A stretch of 64,000 bases of DNA from Bryoerythrophyllum caledonicum (Eukaryota; Streptophyta; Bryopsida; Pottiales; Pottiaceae). A model generated the notes under the pieces. That model was not told where the DNA came from. It was given only the letters and a program-made list of their open reading frames with translations, and made no database searches. Below, in pieces: positions 46,715 to 60,237 of the stretch. Positions within the stretch are counted from its first letter, which is position 1, and each line of letters starts with the position of its first letter. The stretch spans positions 16,187,218-16,251,217 of the forward strand of contig OZ020514.1 in assembly GCA_963971425.1 (NCBI GenBank). Direction: 5' to 3'. Both the position numbers and the translations under genes were made by a program.

Positions 46715-49700
46715 TCATACAATGTTAGTGGTTTGCACAATGGGGATAGCATCATCGTCTCCTTCCTTGTTGATCCAACGAGGCCTTCTACAGTGCACCA
46801 CACGCGCTTGTTAATCTTCATCCTCCACATCTTCTTTCGCCTCTTACGGAATTTGAGTGATTAGCACCTCTTCCTGGCCCCCATATTCATCTGACAACTC
46901 GTTAGAGTCCCCGTCTGAGTCTTGCTCTTCACTCTTCTTTCCCTTGCGCTCCTCCATGTCATGCTCCTCCTCGGACTCCAAATTCACATACATAGCGTCT
47001 TGCTTTGAGTCGGAGCCTCCATGGCCGCCTTCATCTTGGTCGGTTTTGTCATCACCGACGGTCTGAGCGTTAAGGCATCAAAGTCGAGATTCCTCTTAAT
47101 CCTCGTCTCTTGCTGCCGCGTTATCACTTTCACATGTCTCTCCTTCATCTTTATTGGAGTTTTCTTGTTCTTTGAAGCTGGTGAAGGTGGTCGGGGTACA
47201 TAAGAGTTAAGAACCAATCGAGAGTCCCATATTTCAAGAGCTCTACGCAGGACATCTCTCATTGTCTAGGAAATGGACGATCTCGATGACTTGTGCGCCT
47301 TTTGTCTGCAAGCATAAAACCAGACCACGAATGAGATGCAAGCATGCTAAACACATATGAATCAGCAAATCCCTTTGCAACAGAAGGAGGAAATGAGATC
47401 GAAGGATCCTCTAATAATATTACGAGGCCAACCCAGGTATTAGAAGACCCCCCACCGACGTTGACAATGACAGTGTCGGCTCGTCCAAGTGTGCCAATTA
47501 GTTGGCTAACTGCATAGATATTAAATTTGGCCATGTCTTTCAATGCCCACTGTGTAGGAGCATCCTTGAAATCCGATGCGGATATCACATGCTGGTATGG
47601 CATGTCATTTCCAAAGAATGACCGGAAGCTGATTTTCGCATTGGTATGAGGTGTGTGACCACGTGCATTGAATCAACGGCGCTAAGTGTGTGCTCCTCGA
47701 ATATGGCCTTCAACAATGAGGCGATGTCCTCCGACTTGCTAGAGGGCTTCAAGTTAGCCCCCCGCTTCTTGAAGAACTAACTTCCGCCATTGTCCTTTAG
47801 AAGTCTGTCATGCCACGTTTGGAGTATCTTGTTGGATATCTTAAGCTCAGTGGCAAGCTCAATATACTCCTCCTCCGAATATTACTCCTTGACTGTCTTC
47901 GCCAACAGGGGCTTCTGTCTTAAGTAGTGCATCATTTCACTCTTCAAAAGTCGGAACTTCTTCTCGACGAGACATTGATCGCAAACTTTGGGAAGAATGG
48001 CTTCTTCAGCAATTTCGTTGATATGATCAAAATCGCCTTCGCAATCACTATCCTAGCCATTTTCTCAATCTCACTATCCCGCATTGAGTACAGTGGTAGC
48101 AAATCGTTTTGATTGAGAGCTCTAGAGGCAAATCGCTTTGCAGCCAGCCTCTTCTTCTTTGCCGAACTTTCCGCAGCGTCCTCATGGTCATCGTCCTCGT
48201 CAGCGCCAAGAAAACTTGAATACTTCCCAAATAAGTTGCGAAGCAGTCCTTCTATCCAACTATCATGGATGCTCTTCCACATTCCAAAGAGGGCGTCGGA
48301 TGCGTACAGCAGAGGAAGTTTAGGCTGACCACTGTGTTGTTCCACTTTGAGCTTCTTATCAGATCCGGTGAATATTGCACCAAGTTACTCCACCCACGTC
48401 TACATAGGAACGAAGCCTCAGAAATTAGAATCTGAACTGAGAACGGGGATCGAAGGATCCTTCGATCAAGAGTGACCCTATACCTCAGCCATGGAAGAGA
48501 AATGAGACGACTTACTTTGAACAGAATGGTGTTTGGTGCGTCACGAATAGATGGCTTTGGCCTCCTAGCATCTCTCCAACTCTTCCTTGCGGTTTCGAGC
48601 TGTTTGAGGTAATTACCTTTGGTACGATTCCTAGCGAGGTCTTCGTTCAAAATCTTCAAGTAGTAAATGAGGGTCAAGAATTCATTTGATGTTGTCCACA
48701 CAATTGTGACACAAAAGCTACTAGCATCTTTGGGGTCTCCAGAACTGAGAGTTGCCTTTTCATTGAGAAATTTGTGTGCCAATACACAATGTTGGCCACC
48801 AATTATGTAGAAATGCATATCAGCATTGATGTCCTCCTCCTTGGGTTTCTCCAAAAAGCAATTGGCCTCTACCAAATTAGAGTCGTTGGTCCGCGGAGGT
48901 CCCCGTAGCGGCATCACATATATATGCTGCAATGATGCCTAGAAGGAAGGCATCGTCCTCTTCTGGTCAACGAGTTGAGTAACTCAATGCACATCGAGTG
49001 GATGATTCACCACCACACCGTCCAGTGCTCTGTGTAGGTGAGATATATCCACTACCATGTCGGAACCGGCATCCTTCCGATCAGTCTTCTTCCGCTGCGC
49101 CTTCTTCTAAGAGGGTTCGCCTTGTGTTGCAGTACTTGGGGCTCTTCTACCTCATTGGGGATGTGGAAGGAGTACTCTTCCTTCCACTCATGTTCGTTGC
49201 CTTGCACTGGGCCCGCAGCTTGGCCTACCTAATGTGAATTGATTGATCATTGGGTCCCCTATGCTCGATTAGGAATCCAAAATCCTTAACCGTTGTGCAA
49301 TACTTGGGGCTCAAAGTAGCGGAATTCATCACAAGGCCATACACCCTCGACCATCCGGCACTCGTCACGTACTTGCTAATGACAAAGAGGTACAGGTTGA
49401 CAAAGTCGGTTATCACCAAGTTCAGCACCTCAAGGTTCTTTGTCGTAAGCAATATGGGATCTTCGACTAGCGCTTCCTAGTTGTTTATTAGGAGAACTGA
49501 CGCAATGCAAACTCTCTCCTTTGCAATATCTCGCTCCCATGCCAATCTCCAGTTGTAGCCAATATGTGCCATGAAAAGTACCTGTGGGTCTTCAGGCCCA
49601 TTATATCTGATCATCCTTGGCCCACAACTGACCGCCAAATACAGCTTCACAAGGCACTAGTCCGGGTTCACGGAAATCATTGGGATCAAGTTGGCTCTAC

Positions 49701-49773
49701 GCAACCGAGTAGCCACATTGATATATTTGAGATCCGTATAATCACTTATGAATATACGAGGACAGTGTGACAT
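46715..49773 (-). CDS. Second ParB-like gene (GGQH type) with many in-frame TAR
   Basis: From ATG 49773 (MSHCPRIFISDYTDLKY) an open stretch of about 190 codons carries TAG at 49657, 49477 and 49225. A frame-shifted linker leads to the ParB-like motif FYIIGGQHCVLAHKFL (about 48815) and a helical, basic segment. An exon end (NTILFK before GTAAGT, near 48510) and an acceptor before ACGTGGGTGG (near 48400) are visible. Further TAR lie at 48939, 48385, 47882, 47777, 46844 and 46811. A region with VNVGGGSSNTW is of unknown role. The acidic C-terminus ends in TGA at 46715-46717. Single-base frame changes are needed near 49200, 48060, 47650, 47230 and 47080, and a TGA lies near 48998. It looks like a relative of ParB-like proteins carried by green-lineage mobile elements. 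It lacks a methyltransferase module that I can see. Confidence 0.55.
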
Positions 49774-49789
49774 CCTTCAACGAGACTGC

Positions 49790-50170
49790 CAAGTGGGATC
49801 AATGGATCTCTCGATCATTTCAAAAAATCCACTAAATCACTCACTATCTGCCGCTGAGGATTGAAATGATCAATTGACCCGTCGATTTGCAACGATCAAG
49901 GGATTCTCCGATTGATAAATGCCCATAATTGGAAGTGTTGTATGCGGCAACATGATTCATAGTCCGGGATATTTAGAGATCAAAGGATCACTCGATCTCA
50001 TGTCATAGTATATGTAGATCCCGGGATATTGGAAGATACATCGATCCAAGATAATTGGAGGATCCATCGATCCAAGAGGATTGGAGGGTCCATCAATCTA
50101 AGAAGATTGGGAGATTCATCAATCCCATGATTAGATCAAAGGATCCATCGATCACAATGGATGTGCGTAC
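49790..50170. repeat. Cluster of GATC-AAAGGATCCATCGATC-like motifs
   Basis: At least eight variants of GATC(A/G)AAGGATCC(A/T)TCGAT or its half (GGATCCATCGATCCAAGA) lie upstream of the second ParB-like gene. Some are spaced about 25 bp apart (50040-50110). Confidence 0.75.
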
Positions 50171-50529
50171 TAAAGGGTGGTCTGTACTTTGTACCGTATA
50201 TCTAATTCTAACGTATCAAATACATTCATACCAGCGGGCTGGAATGCAATTGAAAGAAAGAAATTGCAACATTGCACAACATACGTATACTTTGTTGAAA
50301 TTTTGGAAAACTATGAATCATATGTTTCAATCTCATCTTGATTGTCAGGTGATGGAAATTTACAAATTCAGACATTCCGGTCGTTTAATTAGGTCTTGCA
50401 CCACGCCCGCCATTCTTCTATCTATGAAGCACTACGAGGGAGACAAATGGGACCACAACCACTGTTACAATAATGTCAATTTGACATATTTAATCAACAA
50501 CTAATTAAAATTAAAATGAACAAGCAACA

Positions 50530-52140
50530 ATATTCATAGTATTGACCGCCGTCTGCATTTCAAAGTGTTGCAAGTCTAAGTGCATTACCTAAGCTTTTGA
50601 GTTGTCGAAGCAAAATTGGATGGTGCTTTAGAGAGAAAATGAGATACTAGATAACAGTCTTACCTCTTAACCAAATTCAATCGCTCCACTGTTTCGTAAC
50701 GATGCGGTCAGTGAAGTCCCACCCACTGAAATTGCACGGCGCAGGCGGCAATATCCAAAACCATAATCCTGCCTTGCCTTCTCAAAGATACTTGCCCACG
50801 GCATCGCCACAAAATTACACTTAGCTCGCCACAGAATTACACTCGCCCACAGACTCATACTTGAAAATTTAACCTAACCCAAAGCTGTGAGGTTGCAGAA
50901 TATGATCAGCTACAGCAAAAAACCAAATTGAGAAAGTAAGAGAGACAAGAGAGAGGCATGAGAGAGATGGTAGAGACAAAGTGAGAGTGAAAGGAGAAGA
51001 AGTGGCAAACGAGAAGGACGTGGTGACACACGGAGAAATAATTTATTACAAATCATGAAGTTAGAAGTTGCCCTTGTACCGCTGAGTAGACATTTAGCTC
51101 TAATCATAATGCTTTTCCTATCATGATTGCAACTAAGACTTCGGTTTTTCTTTTCAACAACTGAATTTCTATAAAGAATAAAATTCTTCTGTTAGTTTGA
51201 AGTTTCATTACATCCTAGATTACAATTTTTTCCCAAATCCGACTTTTCATGATAAAGTTATAGCGTTTTGAATTTTATTTTTGGGAGAGCGGGCACGTCG
51301 GGCACCTTCATGACTGTAAGCCAAATAAACCGCCCCTAAAGGGTGGCTTATCTTGAACACAAGATCCTAATACGAGGGCCTAGTTCCTTGTGTAACCAAT
51401 CCTCAGCCCATTCATACACAACTTATACAAGCATGGTGACACATCTCATGTTCACTTAGGTCCCTTGTGGTTGATTAGTGAGGTGGTGACTTAATCCAAC
51501 CTTTTGATTGAACCCACCTTTGAACAAGTGTAACTTTTGCTCTAGGGCTCCGAATGCAATGTTTCCAACTCTTGTGGGTTCAATTCAGCATTCCGAACTT
51601 GATTAGACCCTTAATGATCACTTTCAGGCTTAGGTGTGACCCTGGAACCAGTTGGCAGCAGACAGGCTTCCCTATTTTCTACAAACTTATAATCCTAATT
51701 ATCTCCTTGACTCTAACTCCGATTCTTATGTTTGTTTTTTTAATTCTTACTAGTTTCTTGTGCTTAACATGAGGGCAGCATTCAATCAACCATGCGACTC
51801 AATCATGAACTCATAACCAACGACCAGCAGTGCACACTCAACATATAAGTTTATTCAAGATCGTGCACCACATTCCTACGCATATACCACATCCATTCAC
51901 ACAAGAATCCACTCCAGCCTTACTAAAAATGAGCCTCCAGCTGCGTTCACTTACTAATGGCGTTTTAATCGATTGTTTAGTTGAATATATAGCAAACCCT
52001 AATTCTACCAAAAAATTGGCAGCGCTTCCGTGTGGTTTTTGTATTTAGAAAATTAGGTTTCACGTCATACACAAGGAATTTAAGAGGTCCGAGGGAGAAG
52101 AGGGGCTCCCTGATTTAATTCGGTTCACCCTCCATCCTTA
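50530..52140. other. No gene seen
   Basis: Mixed to AT-rich sequence with short unsupported ORFs. A purine-rich GAGAGA stretch lies at 50930-51010. Confidence 0.4.
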
Positions 52141-52147
52141 GCCTTCG

Positions 52148-52870
52148 AACTGCTCACTCCAGCTCTCATGACCTTGCTCCAGCTCGTGTGATCTTCTTCC
52201 TCTTGTTCGTCGTGTGATCTTGCTCTAGCTCGTATGATCTTCTTCCTCTTGTTCGTCGTGCTTGCTCACTCCAGCTCGTGTGATCTTCTTCCTCTTGTTC
52301 GTCGTGCTTGCTCACTCCAACTCGTGTGATCTTCTTCCTCTTATTCGTCGTGTGATCTTGCTCCAGCTCGTGTGATCTTCTTCCTCTTGTTCGTCGTACT
52401 TGCTCACTCCAGCTCGTGTGATCTTCTTCCTCTTGTTCGTCGTGTGATCTTGCTCGAGCTCGTGTGATCTTCTTCCTCTTGTTCGTCATGTGATCTTGCT
52501 CCAGCTCGTGTGATCTTCTTCCTCCTGCTCGTCGTGCTTGCTCACTCCAGCCTGTGTGATCTTCTTCCTCCTGCTCGTCGTGCTTGCTCACTCCAGCTCG
52601 TGTGATCTTCTTCCTCTTGTTCGTCGTGTGATCTTGCTCCAGCTCGTGTGATCTTCTTCTTCTTGCTCGTCGTGCTTGCTCACTCCAGCTCGTGTGATCT
52701 TGTTCCAGCTCGTGTGATCTTCTTCCTCCTGTTCGTCGTGCTTGCTCACTCCAGCTCGTGTGATCTTCTTCCTCCTGCTCGTCGTGCTTGCTCACTCCAG
52801 CTTGTGTGATCTTCTTCCTCTTGTTTGTCGTGTGATCTTGCTCCAGCTCGTGTGATCTTCTTCCTCCTGT
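52148..52870. repeat. Minisatellite with TGATCTTCTTCCTC units, about 700 bp
   Basis: Head-to-tail blocks of two kinds, CTCACTCCAGCTCGTG plus TGATCTTCTTCCTC plus (T/C)TG(T/C)TCGTCGTGCTTG, and a shorter TGATCTTGCTCCAGCTCG block. They alternate irregularly in about 16 units. Units that are multiples of three keep a repetitive 209-codon frame open on the minus strand, which I do not regard as a gene. Confidence 0.9.
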
Positions 52871-53199
52871 GATCTAACCTAATCTCGTTCACCAGTTCGG
52901 GGCCGGGGCTTTCGGCTCTCTCCCCACACAAATTCAGTCTCTCCCCTGTTCTCTCTCTTCCTACTCCTCGCACACTGACCGAATGAGGCTTCTCCAGGGG
53001 GTAACCCCCCAACCTTTGCTCTCCTTGAATTCCCAAAGAAGTTCCCTGCCGCCTTTGGCCTTCTTCCATAAATGGCATCCTTCTTACAAAACCTACTAAC
53101 CCTATGACTCCTAATTCCGTGCCACCCTTGCATTTAACAAGAGTGGGTGTCCCACTAACCAAGGAATATCTAAATCTAAACATTGACTCCATGCCACAT

Positions 53200-54950
53200 G
53201 GGTGTGCATGATCTCAATAAGTGAGCTATTAGCTAATTTCCAAGGAGGCTAAATCTAATTTAATCTACCTAAATTGAATCCCCTTTGCTTGGGGTAATTC
53301 CTAATTTTACTTAGCGAGTGATGAGGGGTTTGTCCAAGCCTTTTGGACCTTTCCCACTATTATTTTAAGGGCTTTTAAGCCTCTTCTTTTCTTTTCTTCC
53401 CTTCACCATCATTTCTCTTCTTCTTCCATTTTTTTGGTTTCGTGATTTCTTCATCGTGACCAATTGCAATCCACGACTTGGTAGGAGGTAAACTCTTCTC
53501 CATCACTATTAATTTTAATTTTTTTCTATTGTTTTTTGTCTTTTCTGTCTTTTCTTCATTTTTTCCTTTCTATTTTTTTTTGTTTTTGGCTAACTATCTA
53601 AATTCCGCGATTGCCAATAAGTAGTTCCTAGTTAAGAAATTAGCGCATGGAAGGCTATTTAGCTATTTTGATCAAAAGACCACGAGCTAACCAATGGGAT
53701 AACCCATTTTCACCACTTTTTAGCCTTAATGGACCCGATGTGAGGTCCATTCATCACCGCGAGCCGTTTTTGCGGCTCACAATAACCTTTTGCTAAGAAA
53801 GTCTATTGAATGTGAGATTATCAATACTATCAAGATAAAAAAAAATTCCTTTTGTATTGTCCAAAAAAATTCTTATCTTTAGTGAAAAATAGCAAACTAG
53901 CCCAAGTCAAACATTTTCACATATTGTAACACATTGTCGAGCAAGGTAAACTTCTTCCTTTGCTTATGAAACTTAGAGATCTTCTCATTGTAAAAATTTT
54001 ATTTTTTCCACAACAATATGCACTGGTATGAACCTTCCTATTGACCATTTGGATTATCAATCTAAAACATAATAAGTTTACAAAAAAATAGAACGTGCAT
54101 TGGCAATTATTGAACCCCCACTCCTTGCATAGTTGTTTTAAATATGCTACACCCGTCTACTACATCTAAAAGTTGGCGAATAAGAAACTAACATTGTGCT
54201 CAACACGATGGTATTGGATTTGGATCTTGTGTAGTGCATAAATTTGACAACAAGTGAAGTCAAAGTCTGTTGATCCAGAAAATGCAAGGAAGAAAATGAA
54301 CCATTTGCTTGACTTCAAACACTTTAATCTTGAGACTTTGGCTCTTTAGAGGTTAAATAATTATTTGACTACATTATTGTGTATAACATTCTCATTCATT
54401 AACATTTTGATTTCACAAATTAGTGACATTGTATCAACAATGCTTATTAGATTTAAGATGAAACAAAGAAGGCTATTAGAAATTAAAGACACAAATTAGT
54501 TATCAATGTTTTGGACATCAAGAAATTTCGACATCATGTAGGCAAATAAAATCACTTTAATTTGATTAATAATATGCATCCAAAATATTATCATTTGTAT
54601 TCCTTGTACAAATTGTTTGAAATTGCAACATTGTTCTTCTTGAGTGTAACAATGGTATTCAAATAATTATCATTTATTGAACGACATCAACAAACTCCAA
54701 ATGAAGATATATTTGTCTCATTGAGCATTTAAGTTATTACCATGCACATAATCTGTATAAAATATAATGCACAATGCTCTGGTAGCTTTAAATCTCGTTG
54801 CACAAAGACGTAAATCATTTATATTGCCAATGCAGTTCTCAACAAGTATTTAAAGCAAGTTCCACCACATTTTGGCCTACCTCACAAGTCCATGGAATTT
54901 TAAAAAAAATTTGGACACAAGAAAGATGTTGTAGAGGCTATAAATATACA
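53200..54950. other. No gene seen
   Basis: T-rich and AT-rich sequence with no supported ORF. Confidence 0.4.
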
Positions 54951-54959
54951 AGCAAATGA

Positions 54960-55262
54960 ATAGCCCCTAAATCCTAAACTCCAAATGCTAGATCGTAGAC
55001 CCTATAACCAAGATCCTAAACCCCAAATGCTAGATTGTAGAGCCTATAACCTAGATCCTAAATTCCAAATGCTAGATCGTAGACCCTATAACCTAAATTG
55101 AGAACCCTGCACCCTGAGCCCTAAGCCCTGAACCGTGAACTCTACGCAAGAAACTCTAAACCCTGATCCCTAAAAATTGAACCTTGAATCCTGAACTTTG
55201 AACCATGAACCCTGAACTTTGAACTCTAAGCAAGAAACCTTGAACCTTGAACCCAAATCACA
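54960..55262. repeat. Degenerate telomere-like tract
   Basis: Many variants of CCCTAAA, CCCTGAA and CCTAAAT in one orientation. The first part is a 47-bp triplicate (CCAAATGCTAGAT-GTAGA-CCTATAACC). Resembles an eroded interstitial plant-type telomere repeat. Confidence 0.65.
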
Positions 55263-55269
55263 AAATCCT

Positions 55270-57200
55270 AAATCATATACATGATGTATCCTATTAATAG
55301 AGACGTATCGTGCACCGTAAGCCGTGAACTTGATGTACCGTTAACTTGGTAAGTACTACACGTTGGACCCTTGTTCCTATGCATATTAGGTGACCATGAC
55401 TCGTATCTATTCAAAACCATACGATAATCATCTAAATTTTTTAATTGCAGGATCCTATGATCAGTCGGCATTCTCATTTCCGCGATAACATAGAAACTAG
55501 TCATTTTTTTCCCCCTTTGTTGACATTTTCATTGGAAGGTACAAATAAGAATCATTAGTTAGCAAGAGGCACGGAAGCGATATCCACTATCTAGAAAATG
55601 ATGGTGAATCCCATCCCGCCAAAATGATGTAGATTAAATCACTATCAAATTTTCCTCTCTACTTTGAAAGACGAGGGCACTTACTCTCGCAGTCTTGAAG
55701 CTGTTGTTCATTTTAGGTCAGAATTGGATGCGAGGTTTCTTGTTTGTTCAAGGACTAGACAGTTAGTAACAAAAGGTTTAAGTTCCGTCTTCCTATAGAC
55801 AAAGTAGCCTTCGTCCTACTCTGTGATCTTCAAGCCCTTGCGCCTAACTAGCTTTACGGTGGTCTTCCACTATAGAATGCCTTGAGTTTATTGTCTTTGG
55901 TATTGAGCACCGGAGTTGAGAATGTGGGTGTCCTCATTTGATATCACACTCCACTTTGTTTTGCAAATCGTGTGCTTGATTCATTTCGGATTTTTCTCTT
56001 CGTAGGAGACTGTTTGATTGAATTAGTAGGACGCTGACCAAAGAAATATCGATGGCGAGTAGGTGATTTTGGCCAAGTGGCTAATGCTTGCCGGAGTTTG
56101 AGATTACCGCCCTTGTTATAGGTAATAGCAACGTTCATTGATTGATGAGCTATGGTGTGCAGCATCAATTCTTATATATCACTCAGCCGTTTTGCAAATG
56201 GATTTTTCTATGATACTTTTGTGTAGGATATGTGGGATATAGATTATGTTATGTACTACTAAGCATGATTCAACCTCATTTAATGCACCCCAAGTTTAAC
56301 ATGGTGAGGTGAAAGAGTAGGGAAAATTGATCTCGATCATATCATACCATGAATTTGTTTCCCATTTGAACACTACCTTCCATATTGGTTCAATATATTG
56401 TGATATATCATTTGGTCTCGTTGCGATTATTGTACAGTTACCTTTTACACTTCGTACAGTCTTCCGTGGAGCAATGCTTATTTTTGTAGGCCCCAACACG
56501 TTCCGTGGAGATCAAAGGTTCCTCTGGTTGTAGATACCAATCCGTTGATCGACCGAACCCGAGGAAGATCGACAGATCGAGATCCTCCAATCTCTACATT
56601 GATTGTACAATTCTTCGATCCTAGGTTTTATAGCGGGATACTCAATTACATAGGCAGATTTCCGGAATTGTTAGGCTCAAATTAGGATCAAAGGATCCAT
56701 CGATGTCTTCATTTAAAGGATTGCCGGATGAGTTTGCTAATCCAACGTATGGAGGCGGTGTCGCTAGCAACACTGACTGGCGTGATGAATTCACCCCCGG
56801 CAGGGAAGTTTCCCTTTGCTACTGAAACCATGGCGTTGTTGGGAAGGGAACTGTCATTGAAAGGATATCCAGTGGCCATTGGCTTGGTGTCGACATCAAT
56901 CTCACCATGGTCGCGATGATTGTGCTTGGACCTACTGAGATATTCCAAGAGGCGCATAATCTTATTATTTGGTAGTTGCAAGAGGGCGTATCTCTCTTAG
57001 CGGATTTGATTGGTACAATGGTTCTTTGGGAGGCATCGCAGGTAGTGTTGAAATCGAGGGATCTTTAAATGGACGCGAATGTAGACGGTACATCCGATTC
57101 CACTTGCACCCCTCCTTTTGTCCCCCTGGCAGAATGGGTGAGAATGGTGGTTCGTTGCTATGGTAGTATGGGAATCTTATGGCCTCCGGTCGTGTCAATT
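55270..57200. other. No confident gene
   Basis: Short ORFs at 56700-57200 on both strands are protein-like in places and may be upstream exons of the following gene or a remnant, but none can be assigned. GGATCC-type motifs occur near 56510, 56570 and 56695. Confidence 0.35.
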
Positions 57201-57235
57201 GCTCCCTACTTGATGAGCCATTCTAGAACAATACT

Positions 57236-60200
57236 TTGGGAGAGGGGAACATTGGCGTTTCTGTGTTTGATATATTCATCGAGGATCAAGTTGACATTAT
57301 GAGTCATCAAAGGTGGCCCATCTCCGAATGTAGACTCGAGGGTGGGCATGGCCTTAGCGAGACGGTTGCTCATTTCATCCGAATTCCTAAAGCATTGGAT
57401 CCAAATGCGCATCTTGGTGGTCGTCCAAAAGCACCGTATAGGTTTGTTCATTCCAAAAAGAGAACTAAGGAGAAGCTCAGTGCGTACTCAAAGAAGACTT
57501 GTCAGGATGTGGTTCAAGCAGTCAGTTCGCTATCTTGCTTCCCTGACGAGTGTGTTCGATTATTCTCGTCTCAAGATACCTTGTTTCTCCGGCAACGGTA
57601 CTTTTTGAAGGACTTCGACGACCAACAGGAATATGGGATTGTTGTGGGCGGGCAACTGCATCACACAGGCAATAATCAGAAAAGAACCTACGTTACTTTG
57701 CTCGGTCAAGATGTTTGTACAACAACATGGTATAAAATTCATGGTATACCATAGTCAACATTCTAGAGCTATATCGACCGATACAAAAAGGATATCTTGT
57801 CATCAACGCACGAGAACAGAGGCGTCAAATGTCCCCGCCTTGGAACCGTACAAGCAATAGGTACAATTTTGGCAATCATCAATGAGAACGCCAATCACAT
57901 GCCTCACCAGATGTAGACGACTGTACCAGGGCGGATGGACACACTCAAGTTTTTACCGTCGAGTCATAGCTAGAAGAGGATTCACGCTGACGCCATAGAG
58001 GTAAACATGTACACAAACCACTTCATTGCCCGAATAATCCTTGTTGGTAAACCACTCCCATTGCGCGGCCATACCTCATGCTCTTTGGCTTCATTATTTA
58101 TGATCAAGTATCCATAGTTGAAATTGTCTTCACACAATCCTTACACAACTTTCAATATCTGAACGATTGCTTGGTCGTATTAGATGCCTCGATGTCTGCA
58201 CTCACCTACTACTGCAAGCAATACCAGTTTGAATGTGATCAAAGGATCTTCATATGCAAGTACTAGCCTCAATGTTGATGTTGCTGATACTCAATGTTTT
58301 GCTCTATTTGCAGACAAACTTTGAATTCGGGTTGCCCAAGATTTCTCAGTCTGTTGTGGGTAGAACCAAGAAGGAACTCTTCAACATTGTTGCTGTAAAA
58401 TCCGTCGGCAGTTCATTTGCAAAGTGCATCCTCTGTGATAGTCTCCAACAGTTCATTAGCAAATTCGTCAAGGGCTCCGCCGAGTATGTATCATTCATTG
58501 AACAATGACATGCACACTTGAAGCACCAAGCTTTGTGTAGGCCTATGTACCATACCTGGAGAGAGGAGTCTAAACGCAAGAAGGGCAAAATCATTTGCAT
58601 TATCCACGATAAAATGGATACTGCCAATAACGCCATCCCTCGTATGCGAGTTACCACAAAACATAATTCTGATCTCGGTCAGCTCCCGGTGAACGTCACC
58701 GGCATGGTACCGCACGGACATGGAGACGGTGCCTACGCTCACTGTTCTACTGAATTGTGGCTAAGAGACTCAAATTATACCATCTCGGCCATTGCAAGAT
58801 TACATCGACGTCTCCAGGAACCACCCATTCGTGTCATAGGTTGGCTTTTTCCTTATCAGCTAGAAAACTCATTCTTTGCGGCATTGCTTAAAGGGAAGTC
58901 TAGATGTATGGACATTTTACCTATGGTGGTACCGAACTACTTAACTACAGCCGTTGCACTACCAAACAATCTATATTTGCAGTTAGACAACTCTGCAAAG
59001 GATAGTAAGGACGAATTTCTCATGGCGTTCTTATCTATGTTGACTTACCAAAGGGTGTTCGAGGAAATCCAAGTTGGTTTCCTATTAGTCGGGCATACAC
59101 ATGAGGATATTGATGCTTACTTCAACCACTTGTTGAAGGCCTTGAAGAATCGGAATTCATTTGTGGTCGTTGATTTGATGAAGTCCTTCATGGAATCGTA
59201 GGAGATGAGTTTAATACCGGATTTTGTTCAAGAGGTTGCAGATTTCAAATCTTTTGTCTTTGGCTATATATGTAATGGTGCACAAAGACTTGTTGGTTTA
59301 GAAGATATGCACCTCTTCAAATTCTATGTCAATGAAAACGGTGGGCCCGTCATGCGTTAAAAGATGTCTGCAACTGATCAACATTGGCTACCTCAAAGCA
59401 AGTCAGGTTTACGTCTTTGGAAGGAGGATAACGACAGCAATCCCATCATACCTTCCTGCTTCCCAAACCGAGTTCCGTTCAAGCAATGGTGGGGAGACGA
59501 GGTTCATTTTTCAATCGGCAATCAAGTGAAGGCAAGAGAGAAAGCTGCCAAAGCACGTGATAAGAGGTTGTTCATTAAGTCTGGAATACGAGGATATATA
59601 CAATACTGGGAACAAGGGATGTGTTCATGTGAGGGCTTTCAAAGGGATTTTCCACCTTATGTCGATTTTTGGAATGCAATACTTGTAGAACTAGAACAAC
59701 CTCTTCCTCCCACTCCTTCGGCCCTAGTAGAAGGCTTCTGGCTAAACCATGACTGGAGTGTGACAAGTCAAACTCTCTTATACCTCAGTGCTGGAGGAGA
59801 TGTCACACCTAAAGATCTCAAATATGAAATTTACTGTGGTCCACGCTCAGAAAAGCTTAAAGAGTCGTTGAATCCATGGCGAGGTGTCGTACCGGGATCA
59901 TCGGTTCTTCTCCATCCCTTAGACCCTAAAATATATCCTGTCTGGTTAGAGAGAGCGCATTCAACAGTCAGTAGAGAAGTTGGACATGAGGAGTATGGAA
60001 AGTTCATTTTTCAATTCTGGGAGCCAAGAAATGCGTTTAAGGACCACAAGAAAAAGTACGAGGATTGTTGGACATCGAGTGGGTTCTCAAAACGGACGTC
60101 CAGTTAGCGTTCATGTTAATGTCGTCTTGTTTGCCTCTTGGTCAAAGAAATTGGATCCGAAGACACGGACAATTCCACAGAGGGACAAAATTGCAGCAAT

Positions 60201-60237
60201 GATTAACCTTGCAGCCGCAAACAACATGGACCCATGA
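57236..60237 (+). CDS. DUF7869 transposase-like protein, copy 1
   Basis: The frame opens near 57236. Recognisable parts are NQKRTYVTLLGQDVCTTTWY, then (after an acceptor TTTGCAG at about 58313) SSFAKCILCDSLQQF. Next comes IICIIHDKMDTANNAIP, VNVTGMVPHGHGDGAYAH, LYLQLDNSAKDSKDEFLMAF and VGFLLVGHTHEDIDAYF. The D, DN and HTHEDID motifs resemble an RNase-H-fold catalytic core; I infer transposase-like activity, and the domain is officially of unknown function. Between 58518 and 60107 the only stops are TAG 59199 and TAA 59358. Four TAG lie at 57750-57980. A TGA at 58506-58508 and a frame change near 60080 suggest some damage. The C-terminus NNMDP ends in TGA. Intron positions in 57980-58310 are unresolved. 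Confidence 0.65.

Noticed and set aside
49560-49770. Plus-strand 68-codon ORF
   Set aside because: Antisense shadow of the N-terminal exon of the second ParB-like gene.
52166-53192. 209- and 148-codon minus-strand ORFs rich in HDEQEEEDHT repeats
   Set aside because: Open only because minisatellite units are multiples of three; no unique sequence or start context supports a protein.
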